This document shows, piece by piece, positions 52,712-61,275 of a stretch of DNA of 64,000 bases; the stretch's first letter is position 1; each line of letters opens with the position of its first letter. Made by a program: the position numbers and the translations under genes. The stretch is taken from contig JANPBT010000074.1 in the NCBI GenBank assembly GCA_031430575.1, positions 1-64,000 on the forward strand. Reading direction: 5' to 3'. The stretch is from JANMDS01 sp031430575. GTDB lineage: Bacteria > Pseudomonadota > Gammaproteobacteria > Burkholderiales > Casimicrobiaceae. Below the pieces are notes generated by a model. The model was given only the letters and a program-made list of their open reading frames with translations. It was not told the DNA's origin and did not search any database.

Positions 52712-52733
52712 GCGCCTAAGCGGCGAAAGAGGC

Positions 52734-52779
52734 CATACCTGCGGCGCAGATTTGAGCCCAAATCTGCGCCGCAGGTATG
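52734..52779. terminator. Inverted pair of the dispersed repeat between convergent genes
   Basis: Two complete copies face each other: arms 52734-52753 and 52760-52779, a perfect 20-bp stem (CATACCTGCGGCGCAGATTT and its complement) with the loop GAGCCC. It lies 22 nt after the ATPase stop and 13 nt after the mlrC-like stop, so it can serve both convergent genes. Confidence 0.65.
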
Positions 52780-52792
52780 CTCGCGATCGCAA

Positions 52793-54310
52793 TTACACAG
52801 CCGACCAGACCATTTCTTCATCGAGTGGATAAATCGGGCGCGGCACCCGCTGCCAATCGACGTTTTTGAGCACGGGTGTGGTTAAACCCGGCACATCAAT
52901 TTCGATAATTTGATCATCGCAGAAGAGTAAATCAAACGCGGCCCGGAAGTGTCCCCGCGATTTCACCACCACACTGCGCGCCTTTGCAATATCGAGCCCA
53001 AACATCTCGAAAAATACCGTATCTTTGCATTGCTGACGCACGCTCACCACGACCACGCGCATGCCGCCTACGCGCAAGAGCGCACTCGCGCCAACGTTGA
53101 TCGTTGTGCCCGCAGCGATCCCACGCGTGCCAACGCAGAGGCCACTATGCAAACCTTCAACGACAACCTCGGCGTCAAATTTTCCCGATAATGGGTGCGA
53201 TTCTTCGGCGTTGAACATTGCCCGAAATGTTGCCCCAATGCCTTGCGCATGGGCGATGTGGGCTAACGCCGGATCGTAAAAAAGCCCCAGCAGGCAATCG
53301 GTAACGGCGGCTTCAGCGAAGGCTTTCAATATCCAAATCGTATTGCTGCGACCGCCGCCACCGGCGTTATCGGCGACATCGGCAAAAAGCAGGGCAGGGC
53401 GCGCGCGATCGCGGCTGCAGGCGAGGGCCATTTGGGTGGCATCGGCGAGCGACGTGAGGCGCGGCACATAGCGCCTGCGCTCGCTCCACGCGTGCGTCGC
53501 GATGTCGTTTGCGAGCGATTGCGCGAGTGGGGCATCGTTGCGCGTGGTAACAATGACCGACAATCCATTTTTTGAGGTATCACCTAGCGTAAAACCGGAA
53601 AGGATCGAGACATTGACGACCCGCGCGTCAACCTTCGATTGACCGTAGGCGATCAAATCTGCGTATGGTCCTGATTTTGTGTTTTGCGTAACCGACGGTG
53701 GAATGAGCGGCAGCTTAACGAAGCCTGCGGTCGGTCGCATCCCCGAGAGCATTTCTCGTAAGTGCTGCGCGCACTCTTTCCCGCGTGCCGCCATATCGGT
53801 ATGCGGATTTTCTAGGTAAGCAACGAGAATATCGGCGTTGTCCACCATGCGCTGCACGATATTGCCATGCAAATCAAGCGTGGCGACGATGGGCACAGCA
53901 TCGCCGACCACCGCGCGCACCGCAGCGAGCAAGCTGCCGTCGGGATCATCATCGCCAGTGGCAATTGCCGCGCCGTGCAGCGAGAGGAATACGCCATCGA
54001 CGGGCAGCGCGGCGCGCAAGCGATCGCAAATACCGCGCACAACATCTTCAAAAAAAGGTTGATCCACCGGGCCGCTCGCGCCCACGTGCGTGGCTAAAAG
54101 CGGCGCAGCCTGCCATGTGCCGGAGGCGTCCATCGCCTGCACGAAGCCTGAAATCGTGGGTGCGAAAGGCGGCGATGCGCTGCGTAATTCATTGGCGAAA
54201 GCATCATCGGCGATATAGGAATTCGCTTCAAATTCGGCGCGGGTCGCCACCGGCGAATGGCTGTTAGATTCGAGCATAAAGCCCGCGATTGCAATTTTGG
54301 GTGTGTGCAT
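52793..54310 (-). CDS. M81 family metallopeptidase (MlrC/microcystinase C-like)
   Basis: A 505-aa zinc enzyme family whose founding member MlrC degrades linearised microcystin peptides. Seen: KIAIAGFMLESNSHSP at the N-terminus, GVFLSLHGAAIATGDDDPDG, ATLDLHGNI and ENPHTDMAARG, with the C-terminal half carrying LLFADVADNAGGGG. ATG 54310 is the last triplet of a dispersed repeat read on this strand; a longer frame would encode repeat-derived residues. Divergently paired with a peptide-binding protein gene, which suggests uptake and breakdown of small peptides; the substrate is not known. Confidence 0.85.
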   Translation of the reverse strand: MHTPKIAIAGFMLESNSHSPVATRAEFEANSYIADDAFANELRSASPPFAPTISGFVQAMDASGTWQAAPLLATHVGASGPVDQPFFEDVVRGICDRLRAALPVDGVFLSLHGAAIATGDDDPDGSLLAAVRAVVGDAVPIVATLDLHGNIVQRMVDNADILVAYLENPHTDMAARGKECAQHLREMLSGMRPTAGFVKLPLIPPSVTQNTKSGPYADLIAYGQSKVDARVVNVSILSGFTLGDTSKNGLSVIVTTRNDAPLAQSLANDIATHAWSERRRYVPRLTSLADATQMALACSRDRARPALLFADVADNAGGGGRSNTIWILKAFAEAAVTDCLLGLFYDPALAHIAHAQGIGATFRAMFNAEESHPLSGKFDAEVVVEGLHSGLCVGTRGIAAGTTINVGASALLRVGGMRVVVVSVRQQCKDTVFFEMFGLDIAKARSVVVKSRGHFRAAFDLLFCDDQIIEIDVPGLTTPVLKNVDWQRVPRPIYPLDEEMVWSAV

Positions 54311-54327
54311 ACCTGCGGCGCAGATTT
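54309..54327 (+). repeat. Dispersed repeat copy in the divergent mlrC-like/binding-protein promoter
   Basis: ATACCTGCGGCGCAGATTT with exact core 54313-54323. Read on the minus strand its end GGTAT runs into the ATG of the M81 gene, so the repeat forms that gene's ribosome-entry site. Confidence 0.9.
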
Positions 54328-54371
54328 CTGATGTAAACAGTGGGAAATACTTTATAGCGGAGTCTGAGGTG

Positions 54372-55946
54372 ATGTCCAAAATCATGTTTCGTAAATTCAT
54401 TGTTAGTGCGCTGGCGTGGGCAGCGTTTGCCGCGAGCGCGCAAACGCTCACGCTTGGTACCAAGCTGGAATTGACCACGCTTGATCCGCATTTTTTTGCT
54501 TCGTTTCCCACTGGCAGCGCGCACGAATATCTCTTTGAGCGTCTCACTCAGCTTGATGAAAATTTGAAAGTGCAGCCCGCGCTGGCGCTGAGTTGGCGCG
54601 CGGTGGATGAGCTCAATTGGGAATTCAAATTGCGGCAAGGCGTCACCTTTCACGACGGCTCGCCACTGACCGCAAACGACGTGTTGTTTACGCTGGAGCG
54701 TGTGCCAACCGTGCCCAACTCGCCCAATCCGTTTACCCAATTTACGAAAAGCATCGCGCAGGCCACGCGCGTTGACGACCTCACTTTGCGCTTTCGCACG
54801 ACGTTGCCTGCGCCGATGTTGCCGCATGATTTATCTAATGTATTCATCATCTCGGCCAAGCACGGTAAGGGCGCGAGCACGGCCGATTACAACAGCGGCA
54901 AATCGGCAATTGGCACAGGCCCATATAAATCGAAAGAGTTCAAAGTCGGCGAGCGCTTGGAAGTGGATCGCTTCGATGGTCATTGGCGGGCGGGCACGCC
55001 GCAGCGCCAGCCGTGGGCGCGGGTCATTGAGCGCACGATTAGTAAAGATCCTTCGCGGCTCGCCGCGCTCCTTTCCAATGAAGTCGATGCGATTGACTTA
55101 GTGCCAGTGGCTGATATTCCGCGCCTGAAAATCGATAAGCGCTTCACGCTTTTTCGGGGTGCAGCCGCGCAGGTGCAATATATCGCGCTTGATAGTGTGC
55201 GCAGCGTTTCGCCCGCGGTGACCGCCAAAGATGGCACGCCATTAAAGTCCAATCCGCTCGCCGATGCCCGTGTGCGCAAAGCCCTTTCGCTTGCGATCAA
55301 TCGCGTCGCCATCGCCGATAAGTTAATGGATGGCTCGGTGGTACCGGCAGCGCAGCTTTTGCCTGCGCAATTCCCCGGCACTAGCCAAGCGTTGAAGCCC
55401 GATGCTTATGATCCAATGCGGGCGCAAGCGCTGCTCAAAGAAGCGGGCTGGGCGGAAGGCTTTCGTATCGTGCTTACAACGACCAACGATCGCTACCCAA
55501 ACGATTCTGCGATTGCCCAGACCATTGCCCAAAACTGGTCACGCATTGGGCTGAAAGCGGAAGTGGAAGGGATTCCGGGCTCAGTATTTTTTGGACGGGC
55601 GAGTAAGCAAGAGTTTTCGGCATTTACCGCGCAATACGGCGCAGACGATGCCGCGACCGGCATTCGTGCGCTGATCGCAAGCTGGGATACCGCGCGCGGC
55701 TTCGGCACCGGCAATCGCACCCGCTATACCAATTCTAAAATCGATGACCGGCTGTCCGTGGCGCAAAGCACGATGGACGACGGCAAGCGATTGGCCTTGC
55801 TCGCCAAAACCATCGAGTTGGCGATGGAAGATATGCCGTTAATCCCTGTTTTCTATCCCATCTTTGACTTTGCAGCAAAAAAGGGAATGGTCATCACCCC
55901 GCGCCCGCAGCGTCGCTTTAATGCCTTAATGATTCGGCCCGGCTAA
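54372..55946 (+). CDS. ABC transporter substrate-binding protein, family 5 (peptide type)
   Basis: Periplasmic DppA-like binding protein of 524 aa, paralogous to the one at 47555 (shared GVTFHDGSPLTANDVLFTLER, PNSPNPFTQF and GTGPYKSKEF patterns). ATG 54372 or the ATG four codons later starts a signal peptide ending near AASAQT; GAGG lies very close upstream. A degenerate repeat is read VPAAQL near residue 328. The divergent partner is an M81 peptidase. No permease genes are near. Confidence 0.9.
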   Translation: MSKIMFRKFIVSALAWAAFAASAQTLTLGTKLELTTLDPHFFASFPTGSAHEYLFERLTQLDENLKVQPALALSWRAVDELNWEFKLRQGVTFHDGSPLTANDVLFTLERVPTVPNSPNPFTQFTKSIAQATRVDDLTLRFRTTLPAPMLPHDLSNVFIISAKHGKGASTADYNSGKSAIGTGPYKSKEFKVGERLEVDRFDGHWRAGTPQRQPWARVIERTISKDPSRLAALLSNEVDAIDLVPVADIPRLKIDKRFTLFRGAAAQVQYIALDSVRSVSPAVTAKDGTPLKSNPLADARVRKALSLAINRVAIADKLMDGSVVPAAQLLPAQFPGTSQALKPDAYDPMRAQALLKEAGWAEGFRIVLTTTNDRYPNDSAIAQTIAQNWSRIGLKAEVEGIPGSVFFGRASKQEFSAFTAQYGADDAATGIRALIASWDTARGFGTGNRTRYTNSKIDDRLSVAQSTMDDGKRLALLAKTIELAMEDMPLIPVFYPIFDFAAKKGMVITPRPQRRFNALMIRPG

Positions 55947-55975
55947 GCGGGATCAGCAAACGATAGTAAACTTCG

Positions 55976-56077
55976 CCATGGCGGGTCGCCCCGCATGGTG
56001 AGATCGCCAATCTGGTCAGGTCCGGAAGGAAGCAGCCACAACGATCGTAGCCAGTGCCGGGGGAACGGCTCGCCACT
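55976..56077 (+). ncRNA. ffs: Signal recognition particle RNA (4.5S)
   Basis: The conserved tip GGTCAGGTCCGGAAGGAAGC (56014-56033), with the GGAA tetraloop and the asymmetric internal loop, is followed by AGCCA and later GTGCCGGGGG. The flanks pair to a long hairpin: TGGCGGGTCG near 55979-55988 with CGGCTCGCCA near 56066-56075, allowing G-U. Length about 100 nt is right for the short bacterial form that binds Ffh. Ends are approximate. It lies directly before dnaX, as in many bacteria. Confidence 0.93.
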
Positions 56078-56190
56078 CTTATTTTTGGTGTCCGGTGAAA
56101 TGATCACCGTTCACCGCTACGCCCCAGTCAGCGCTGCGGATTTCGCTGCAGTCATTTTTTTTAACTGCTCCTCACCCAATCGCGCTTCCA

Positions 56191-57954
56191 TTGACTGCTA
56201 CCGCCCTCGCTCGCAAATACCGCTCCCGCAATTTCTCTGAATTGATCGGCCAGCAGCACGTTGTTAAAGCGCTCACCCACGCACTGGAAACGGGCAGGCT
56301 GCATCATGCCTATTTGCTCACCGGCACGCGCGGCGTTGGCAAGACCACCATCGCGCGAATTTTGGCGAAATGCCTTAATTGTGAGACCGGTGTCACCGCT
56401 GCGCCTTGCGGTACGTGCAGCGCCTGTCTCTCTGTAGAGCAAGGGCGCTTCGTTGATTTGCTGGAGCTTGATGCGGCATCCAATACGGGCGTTGACGATA
56501 TGCGTGAGATTATCGAAAACGCACGCTACGCTCCCACCTCTGGCCGCTACAAGGTGTACCTCATCGACGAGGTGCATATGCTCTCTAAAAACGCGTTTAA
56601 CGCGATGCTCAAAACGCTAGAAGAGCCGCCGGAGCATGTGAAATTTGTGTTGGCGACGACGGACCCACAAAAAATCCCCGTCACCGTGCTTTCGCGTTGC
56701 TTGCAATTTAATTTGAAGCAATTGCCCCCAGATTTAATCGGCGAGCATTTACGCGATGTGCTCGGTAAAGAAAACGTGGCGCACGATGATGTAGCCGTAC
56801 AGCTCATTGCCCGCGCCGCTGCCGGCTCGATGCGCGATGCGCTCTCGATTACCGATCAAGCGATCGCGTTTGGCCATGGCAAGCTGGAAGCAGAGCAAGT
56901 GCGCACGATGCTGGGCGTGGTCGATACCGATTATGTGATTCGTATCGGGCAATCGCTTGCCGCAACCGATGGCGCAGGCCTGCTCGCGCATGTCCAGATG
57001 CTCTATGAGCGGGGCATTTCATTTGATTCGGTGTTGCAAGAATTGGGCGTACTCTTTCACGATATTGCGTTGCGACAAGCCATACCTGCGGCGCAGATTT
57101 CGGGTGCGTGGGATATTGCTGATCTGGTGGAAGCATTCTCTCCCGAGACTGTGCAAGTGCTCTATCAAATTGCATTGACCGGGCGCCGGGATTTACCGCT
57201 TGCACCAGATGAGCGCGCTGGCTTTACGATGTCGCTCTTGCGCATGCATGCGTTCGTTCCCGGCAGTGCCGATGCAGACGGGAATGCGCCCACACCAGAA
57301 CGCACGACTAAGCCCTTGCGCGCGAGGCTGGGGCCGCGGGTAGAAGTGGCGATTCCAGCGCTGGACGTGATTCAAAAAGCCGCTGAAATGCCGCAATCTG
57401 CGCCGCAGGTATCGCCGGTGATTCAGGCCGCTCCAACGCGTAGTGAAGATTCTTTTAAGGCCGCCGCGGCGCCAACGCCGTCGCGCGAAACCGTCGCTGC
57501 TTTCCCCCCGCCAGGGCTTGCGTCAGTGCCATCAATATCGACGTCCACGGCCAGCGCGTTTGACGGCGATTGGCCTGCGCTGGTCGCGCGATTGCCTTTG
57601 GTCGCGCTCACGCGTGAATTTGCCCGCAATTCAGCGCTTGTCAAAGTCGACGGCAATACTTTTTGGCTGGCCCTGCCCGACGATAAGCGCACGCTGATTA
57701 AGCATCAAGCAAAAATGAAAGACATCTTGACCGAATATTTCGGCAAGCCAATTCGCTTAGAAGTTGAGCTGGGCGATATTAAAAATACACCCGCACCGAC
57801 GCTGGCCAAGCAAGAAGCAACAGCCCGCAGCGAGCGCCAAATCGAAGCCGAAACTGAATTTTTAGCCAGCCCGTTTGTGCAAGCGCTCGTTCGCGATGCG
57901 GGTGCGGTCGTGCATAAAGAGACGATCGAGCCCGTTGATCGCCCTCTAAAGTAA
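56191..57954 (+). CDS. dnaX: DNA polymerase III subunits gamma/tau
   Basis: Clamp-loader ATPase that also ties the replicase together, 587 aa. LARKYRSRNFSELIGQ, Walker A GTRGVGKTTIARILAK, the zinc Cys set (CLNCETG with CGTCSAC), Walker B YLIDEVHMLS and sensor 1 LATTDPQK are present; a Pro/Ala linker (about 385-450) leads to the tau C-terminal part. The start is TTG 56191. I saw no A-rich slippery heptamer for a gamma form. Repeat copies at 57086-57096 (IPAAQI) and 57398-57408 (SAPQV, in the linker). Confidence 0.95.
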   Translation: MTATALARKYRSRNFSELIGQQHVVKALTHALETGRLHHAYLLTGTRGVGKTTIARILAKCLNCETGVTAAPCGTCSACLSVEQGRFVDLLELDAASNTGVDDMREIIENARYAPTSGRYKVYLIDEVHMLSKNAFNAMLKTLEEPPEHVKFVLATTDPQKIPVTVLSRCLQFNLKQLPPDLIGEHLRDVLGKENVAHDDVAVQLIARAAAGSMRDALSITDQAIAFGHGKLEAEQVRTMLGVVDTDYVIRIGQSLAATDGAGLLAHVQMLYERGISFDSVLQELGVLFHDIALRQAIPAAQISGAWDIADLVEAFSPETVQVLYQIALTGRRDLPLAPDERAGFTMSLLRMHAFVPGSADADGNAPTPERTTKPLRARLGPRVEVAIPALDVIQKAAEMPQSAPQVSPVIQAAPTRSEDSFKAAAAPTPSRETVAAFPPPGLASVPSISTSTASAFDGDWPALVARLPLVALTREFARNSALVKVDGNTFWLALPDDKRTLIKHQAKMKDILTEYFGKPIRLEVELGDIKNTPAPTLAKQEATARSERQIEAETEFLASPFVQALVRDAGAVVHKETIEPVDRPLK

Positions 57955-57963
57955 GCTACGGCC

Positions 57964-58302
57964 ATGTCTAACGACGCCTTTGCCAAACTCCCCATGCCGC
58001 CTTACTTCGCCGTGATTTTTTCATCGCTGCGTACGCCCGGCGAGCACGGCTATGGCGCGACTGCCGATCGCATGGCCGCGCTCGCCGCGCAGCAGCCCGG
58101 CTATTTAGGCGCTGAGAGCACGCGCGGTGAGGATGGTTTTGGTATTACCGTTTCTTATTGGGAAAGTGAAGCCGCGATTCGCGCCTGGAAAGCCCAAAGC
58201 GAGCATATCATCGCGCAGGAAACCGGTATCGCGACTTGGTATGAGCACTACGAAATACGCGTCGCCAAAGTCGAGCGCGCTTACGGCAAAAAAACTGATT
58301 AA
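57964..58302 (+). CDS. Antibiotic biosynthesis monooxygenase (ABM) domain protein
   Basis: A 112-aa single-domain protein of the dimeric alpha-beta barrel type. YFAVIFSSLRTPGEHGYGATADRM, then QQPGYLGAESTRGEDGFGITVSYWESEAAIRAW, match the ABM pattern seen in small heme- or quinol-related monooxygenases and stress proteins. Inserted between dnaX and ybaB, 9 nt after dnaX. Reaction unknown. Confidence 0.8.
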   Translation: MSNDAFAKLPMPPYFAVIFSSLRTPGEHGYGATADRMAALAAQQPGYLGAESTRGEDGFGITVSYWESEAAIRAWKAQSEHIIAQETGIATWYEHYEIRVAKVERAYGKKTD

Positions 58303-58329
58303 AAATCTTAAATCTAAAGGAAATCTGCG

Positions 58330-58656
58330 ATGTTTAATAAAGGCATGATGGGCAATCTGATGCAGCAAGCCCAAAAGATGCAAGAGGGCATGAAAAAAGC
58401 CCAAGACGAAATTGCGCGCATGGAAATCGAAGGCGCTGCCGGTGCAGGCATGGTCAAAGTCGTCATGACGGGCAAGCATGATTTGAAGCGCGTGATGATT
58501 GATCCGTCAGTCATGGACGATAAAGAAATGCTGGAAGACTTAATTGCCGCAGCGGTGAATGATGCCGTGCGCAAGCTCGAAGCTATTTCAGCCGAAAAAA
58601 TGGGCGGCATGACTTCCGGCATGGGGTTGCCACCGGGGATGAAGCTGCCGTTTTAG
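58330..58656 (+). CDS. ybaB: Nucleoid-associated protein YbaB/EbfC
   Basis: Dimeric DNA-binding protein of 108 aa. MGNLMQQAQKMQEGMKKAQDEIA is the helical first part; GAAGAGMVKVVMTGKHDLKRVMIDPS and MLEDLIAAAVNDAVRKLE follow. AAGGA precedes the ATG. Usually between dnaX and recR; recR here is 4.3 kb away. Confidence 0.96.
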   Translation: MFNKGMMGNLMQQAQKMQEGMKKAQDEIARMEIEGAAGAGMVKVVMTGKHDLKRVMIDPSVMDDKEMLEDLIAAAVNDAVRKLEAISAEKMGGMTSGMGLPPGMKLPF

Positions 58657-58679
58657 GGCAGTTAGCGTTGCAAAGCCCA

Positions 58680-58698
58680 ATACCTGCGGCGCAGATTT
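58680..58698 (+). repeat. Dispersed repeat copy between convergent ybaB and amidohydrolase genes
   Basis: ATACCTGCGGCGCAGATTT with exact core 58684-58694, in the 57-nt space between two convergent stop codons. A single copy can fold only on its own palindromic core. Confidence 0.9.
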
Positions 58699-58713
58699 GA
58701 TGGTTTGATTGCG

Positions 58714-59943
58714 TTAAACGTCAAACCAGCGCCGGGTCTGAAATATGTCCGGCCCAAATCTGCTGCCATCGATGTTGAGCGTACGCTTCAACACAAAATC
58801 AAAAAGCAGCGGGTTATGTTCGCGTAGCGTGCGCAAGGTCGGGATGTGCTCAGCATCGAGCATCTTTGCCTCTACGATTTTATTGAGTGAATAAAGCGGC
58901 ATCACGCCCGGGAGCGGGTAGTCACTGCCGTTGAGTAAGCGCGGGTGCCAATCGTTGCGGCGCAAAAGCGTGGGCAGCGTATCCATGCGATTCATCTGCG
59001 CTACGGCAGAAAGATCAGCAAAAAGATTGCTGCGGTATTGTGGGGCATCCATGAGCCTTGCAAAAAGATCAAAGGCATCGACTTCAGGCCCATGCTTGCC
59101 CTGATCGAGATCGGTGTCGCTGCCAAGCGAAGCGCAATGGGCAACGATCACGCGCACGCCCTCATCGAGCGCCATGCGCAGGCGCAGCGGATTGCCAAAC
59201 GTCTGCGTATCTGGCCCTTTCACGGCCACCTCTTTTCCGGCATGAATAATGAGCGGCAATCGGGCTGTGGCGAGCGCGCGAAAAAAAGGTTTGCATAAAA
59301 GATTGCTCGGGTTCATTCCTTGCGCCGCAGGTAGCCACTTTACGGCACGCGCGCCGTCCGCTTTCGCCTTTGCCAGCGCATCGAGGGCATCTTTGCGATA
59401 GGGGTGAATCGAGGCCACCCACTCAAACCGCTCTGGCATTTTGCGTGCAGCATCGCGCGCGTAGGCGTCAGGCACGTAAAAGGTTGAGTGCTCCAGCATG
59501 CGGCCGCCGGCTTCATTGTGTGTGTAGTCAAATGCAAAAACCATCACTTTTGCGCCAACAGGCATCGCTGCTGCGCAGGCTTGCAGCCGCGCGAGCATGC
59601 TCTTATCGCGCATGCCTTCTTGATCGATGACACAGCCGGCATTTAAGTAGCCAGTACGCTGCACTTTGCCATGCAGTGTTTTGCCCTCGGCCATATCGGG
59701 ATGCAGCCAAACGCCCGCGCCGCTATCGCCATCTCCAAAGAGATGGGCATGGGTATCCCAAACTTGCGCAGGATCAATCCCCGCCCAAGCTGCCCGCACC
59801 AGCGCAGTATCAAACTGCGCCGCAGGTAAGGCGCTCATTGCGTTCGGTGATTTGCAGGGATTTTTTATGCCGTGCTCAAACGAGACTTTGCAGGCGGCTA
59901 GGCCAGCGCCTGCAGCACAGATGAGAAAGTTGCGACGGTTCAT
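58714..59943 (-). CDS. Exported amidohydrolase-family protein (lipoprotein-like)
   Basis: A 409-aa metal-dependent hydrolase. The N-terminus MNRRNFLICAAGAGLAAC has a signal peptide and lipobox (LAAC, Cys 18), so it is probably a lipoprotein. The barrel shows VWDTHAHLF (metal HxH), LPLIIHAGKE, VIVAHCASLGS and LLNGSDYPLPG (Asp), the amidohydrolase-2 set. Two repeat copies both encode LPAAQ: 59815-59825 near residue 40 and 59320-59330 (one mismatch) near residue 205. Substrate unknown. Confidence 0.8.
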   Translation of the reverse strand: MNRRNFLICAAGAGLAACKVSFEHGIKNPCKSPNAMSALPAAQFDTALVRAAWAGIDPAQVWDTHAHLFGDGDSGAGVWLHPDMAEGKTLHGKVQRTGYLNAGCVIDQEGMRDKSMLARLQACAAAMPVGAKVMVFAFDYTHNEAGGRMLEHSTFYVPDAYARDAARKMPERFEWVASIHPYRKDALDALAKAKADGARAVKWLPAAQGMNPSNLLCKPFFRALATARLPLIIHAGKEVAVKGPDTQTFGNPLRLRMALDEGVRVIVAHCASLGSDTDLDQGKHGPEVDAFDLFARLMDAPQYRSNLFADLSAVAQMNRMDTLPTLLRRNDWHPRLLNGSDYPLPGVMPLYSLNKIVEAKMLDAEHIPTLRTLREHNPLLFDFVLKRTLNIDGSRFGPDIFQTRRWFDV

Positions 59944-60338
59944 CTCGGGAATTTTTCAGAATAATCCGAGATTATCGGCGAATTGGAGCTTCCGATTGAA
60001 CTCGGCTTCGCCCATCGCCTACGCGCTTCTTTGTTGCGTTAAGGTGGCGAGCGCATCGGATGCTACGCAGCCCGAAACGAGCACATACCTGCGGCGCAGT
60101 TTTGGCACTATTTTCGCTATTTTTCTTAATGTTTGGCGGGTGATTTTGCTTTAGCGATTGCAAAAAATTAGATGCCATTGGCTCTGATTCCGTTCGAAAT
60201 TCAAATCTCATAAATCGGAGGTGAATCCCATTCTTCATCACTTCTACCGTTTTTTTGGGATTCCCCTCGCGATCATTTTCCACAAAAATCACGCTATCAA
60301 AACAAATTGCGCAGATTGCGGAATTCGCGGGGGAATTC
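59944..60338. other. 395-nt gene-free stretch upstream of the methyltransferase gene
   Basis: It contains one repeat copy (60085-60103) followed by two further T-rich tracts, and an inverted repeat GAATCCCA (60223-60230) / TGGGATTC (60256-60263) that could form a leader hairpin. GGAGGTG at 60217-60223 resembles a ribosome-binding site, but no convincing ORF follows it. Promoters for both neighbours are expected here. Confidence 0.5.
60085..60103 (+). repeat. Dispersed repeat copy, divergent region amidohydrolase/methyltransferase
   Basis: ATAC, exact core CTGCGGCGCAG (60089-60099), TTTT. Two further tracts, ATTTTC and ATTTTT, follow within 25 nt. Confidence 0.88.
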
Positions 60339-61271
60339 ATGACCACACTAACACTCGATCTTGAGCGCGCGCTTGCGCAGGCGTTGCGTGCCTTTGAGGG
60401 CGGCGAAATCCAAGAAGCAATCGACCGCGTGACCGACCAATTAAGTGTCATGCGCGGTGAGGCGAGCGCGCAGTGGCCAGAGATTGTTTCAGCGATTCGG
60501 CAATCACGCCTCGCTGAAATTGGTCATCAATGCCCGTTTACGCACCACGCGTTTACGCGGCCACGCGGCTACCCCGGCGATGCTTTACTTCTAGATTGGA
60601 TTTATCGTGATTTTCGGCTTCTGCGCCGTCCCGATGAGCACTCACTCAGCGCTAAGCTCTATCGGCGCACCAACAGCAGCCTGCCGTCTACCGCTGTCCG
60701 CTGGCGGCGGCAGCATCTGGCGCACTTGATCGACGAGGCGGCCGCTGCAAAACCAAACGCGCGGGTACTGGCGATTGCCGCCGGACATTTGCGGGAAGCC
60801 GATTTATCGTTTGCCTTGCAGCGCGGAAAGCTATCTGAGTTGGTCGCGCTCGATCAAGACGCCAAGAGCCTAGAAGAAATTGATCGCGCATATATTGCAC
60901 CGGGGATGCCGGTTACGACGGTGTGCGCCCCGATTCGTGACGTGATTTCCGGCAAGTATCGCGTCGAGGATTTCGATTTGATTTATAGCGCTGGGCTCTA
61001 CGATTATTTAGATGCCGCCACGGCTTCGCGGCTGACACAAAAACTATTTGATGGGCTTCGTCCCAACGGCAAGCTCGTGGTGACCAATTTTTTATACGGC
61101 ACGCCAGATTTGGGTTGGATGGAATCGCTTATGGATTGGTTTCTCATTTACCGTACGCAAGATGAAGTGCGGGCGTTTGCCGATACGATTTCTGCAGATC
61201 AGATCGCGCATTCGCACTACTACGCGTGTGCGACGAAATGCATCGGCTATCTTAGCTTGCGCAAGGCGTAG
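60339..61271 (+). CDS. SAM-dependent methyltransferase resembling PhcB
   Basis: A 310-aa protein with an N-terminal helical domain (1-110) containing CPFTHHAFTRPRGYPGDALLLDWIY, a pattern I associate with PhcB-like enzymes that make 3-hydroxy fatty acid methyl esters in Ralstonia, then a class I methyltransferase fold: ARVLAIAAGHLREADLS, LVALDQDAKSLEE and FDLIYSAGLYDYLDAAT. ATG 60339 has GGGGG upstream. Four nt before a fatty acid desaturase gene, which supports a lipid substrate. No phcS, phcR or phcQ nearby. Assignment is from remembered family pattern. Confidence 0.7.
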   Translation: MTTLTLDLERALAQALRAFEGGEIQEAIDRVTDQLSVMRGEASAQWPEIVSAIRQSRLAEIGHQCPFTHHAFTRPRGYPGDALLLDWIYRDFRLLRRPDEHSLSAKLYRRTNSSLPSTAVRWRRQHLAHLIDEAAAAKPNARVLAIAAGHLREADLSFALQRGKLSELVALDQDAKSLEEIDRAYIAPGMPVTTVCAPIRDVISGKYRVEDFDLIYSAGLYDYLDAATASRLTQKLFDGLRPNGKLVVTNFLYGTPDLGWMESLMDWFLIYRTQDEVRAFADTISADQIAHSHYYACATKCIGYLSLRKA

Positions 61272-61275
61272 GCCC

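Noticed and set aside
57660..57730. Programmed frameshift site in dnaX
   Set aside because: A-rich codons occur (AAGCATCAAGCAAAAATG) but no A6G-type slippery heptamer with a downstream hairpin.
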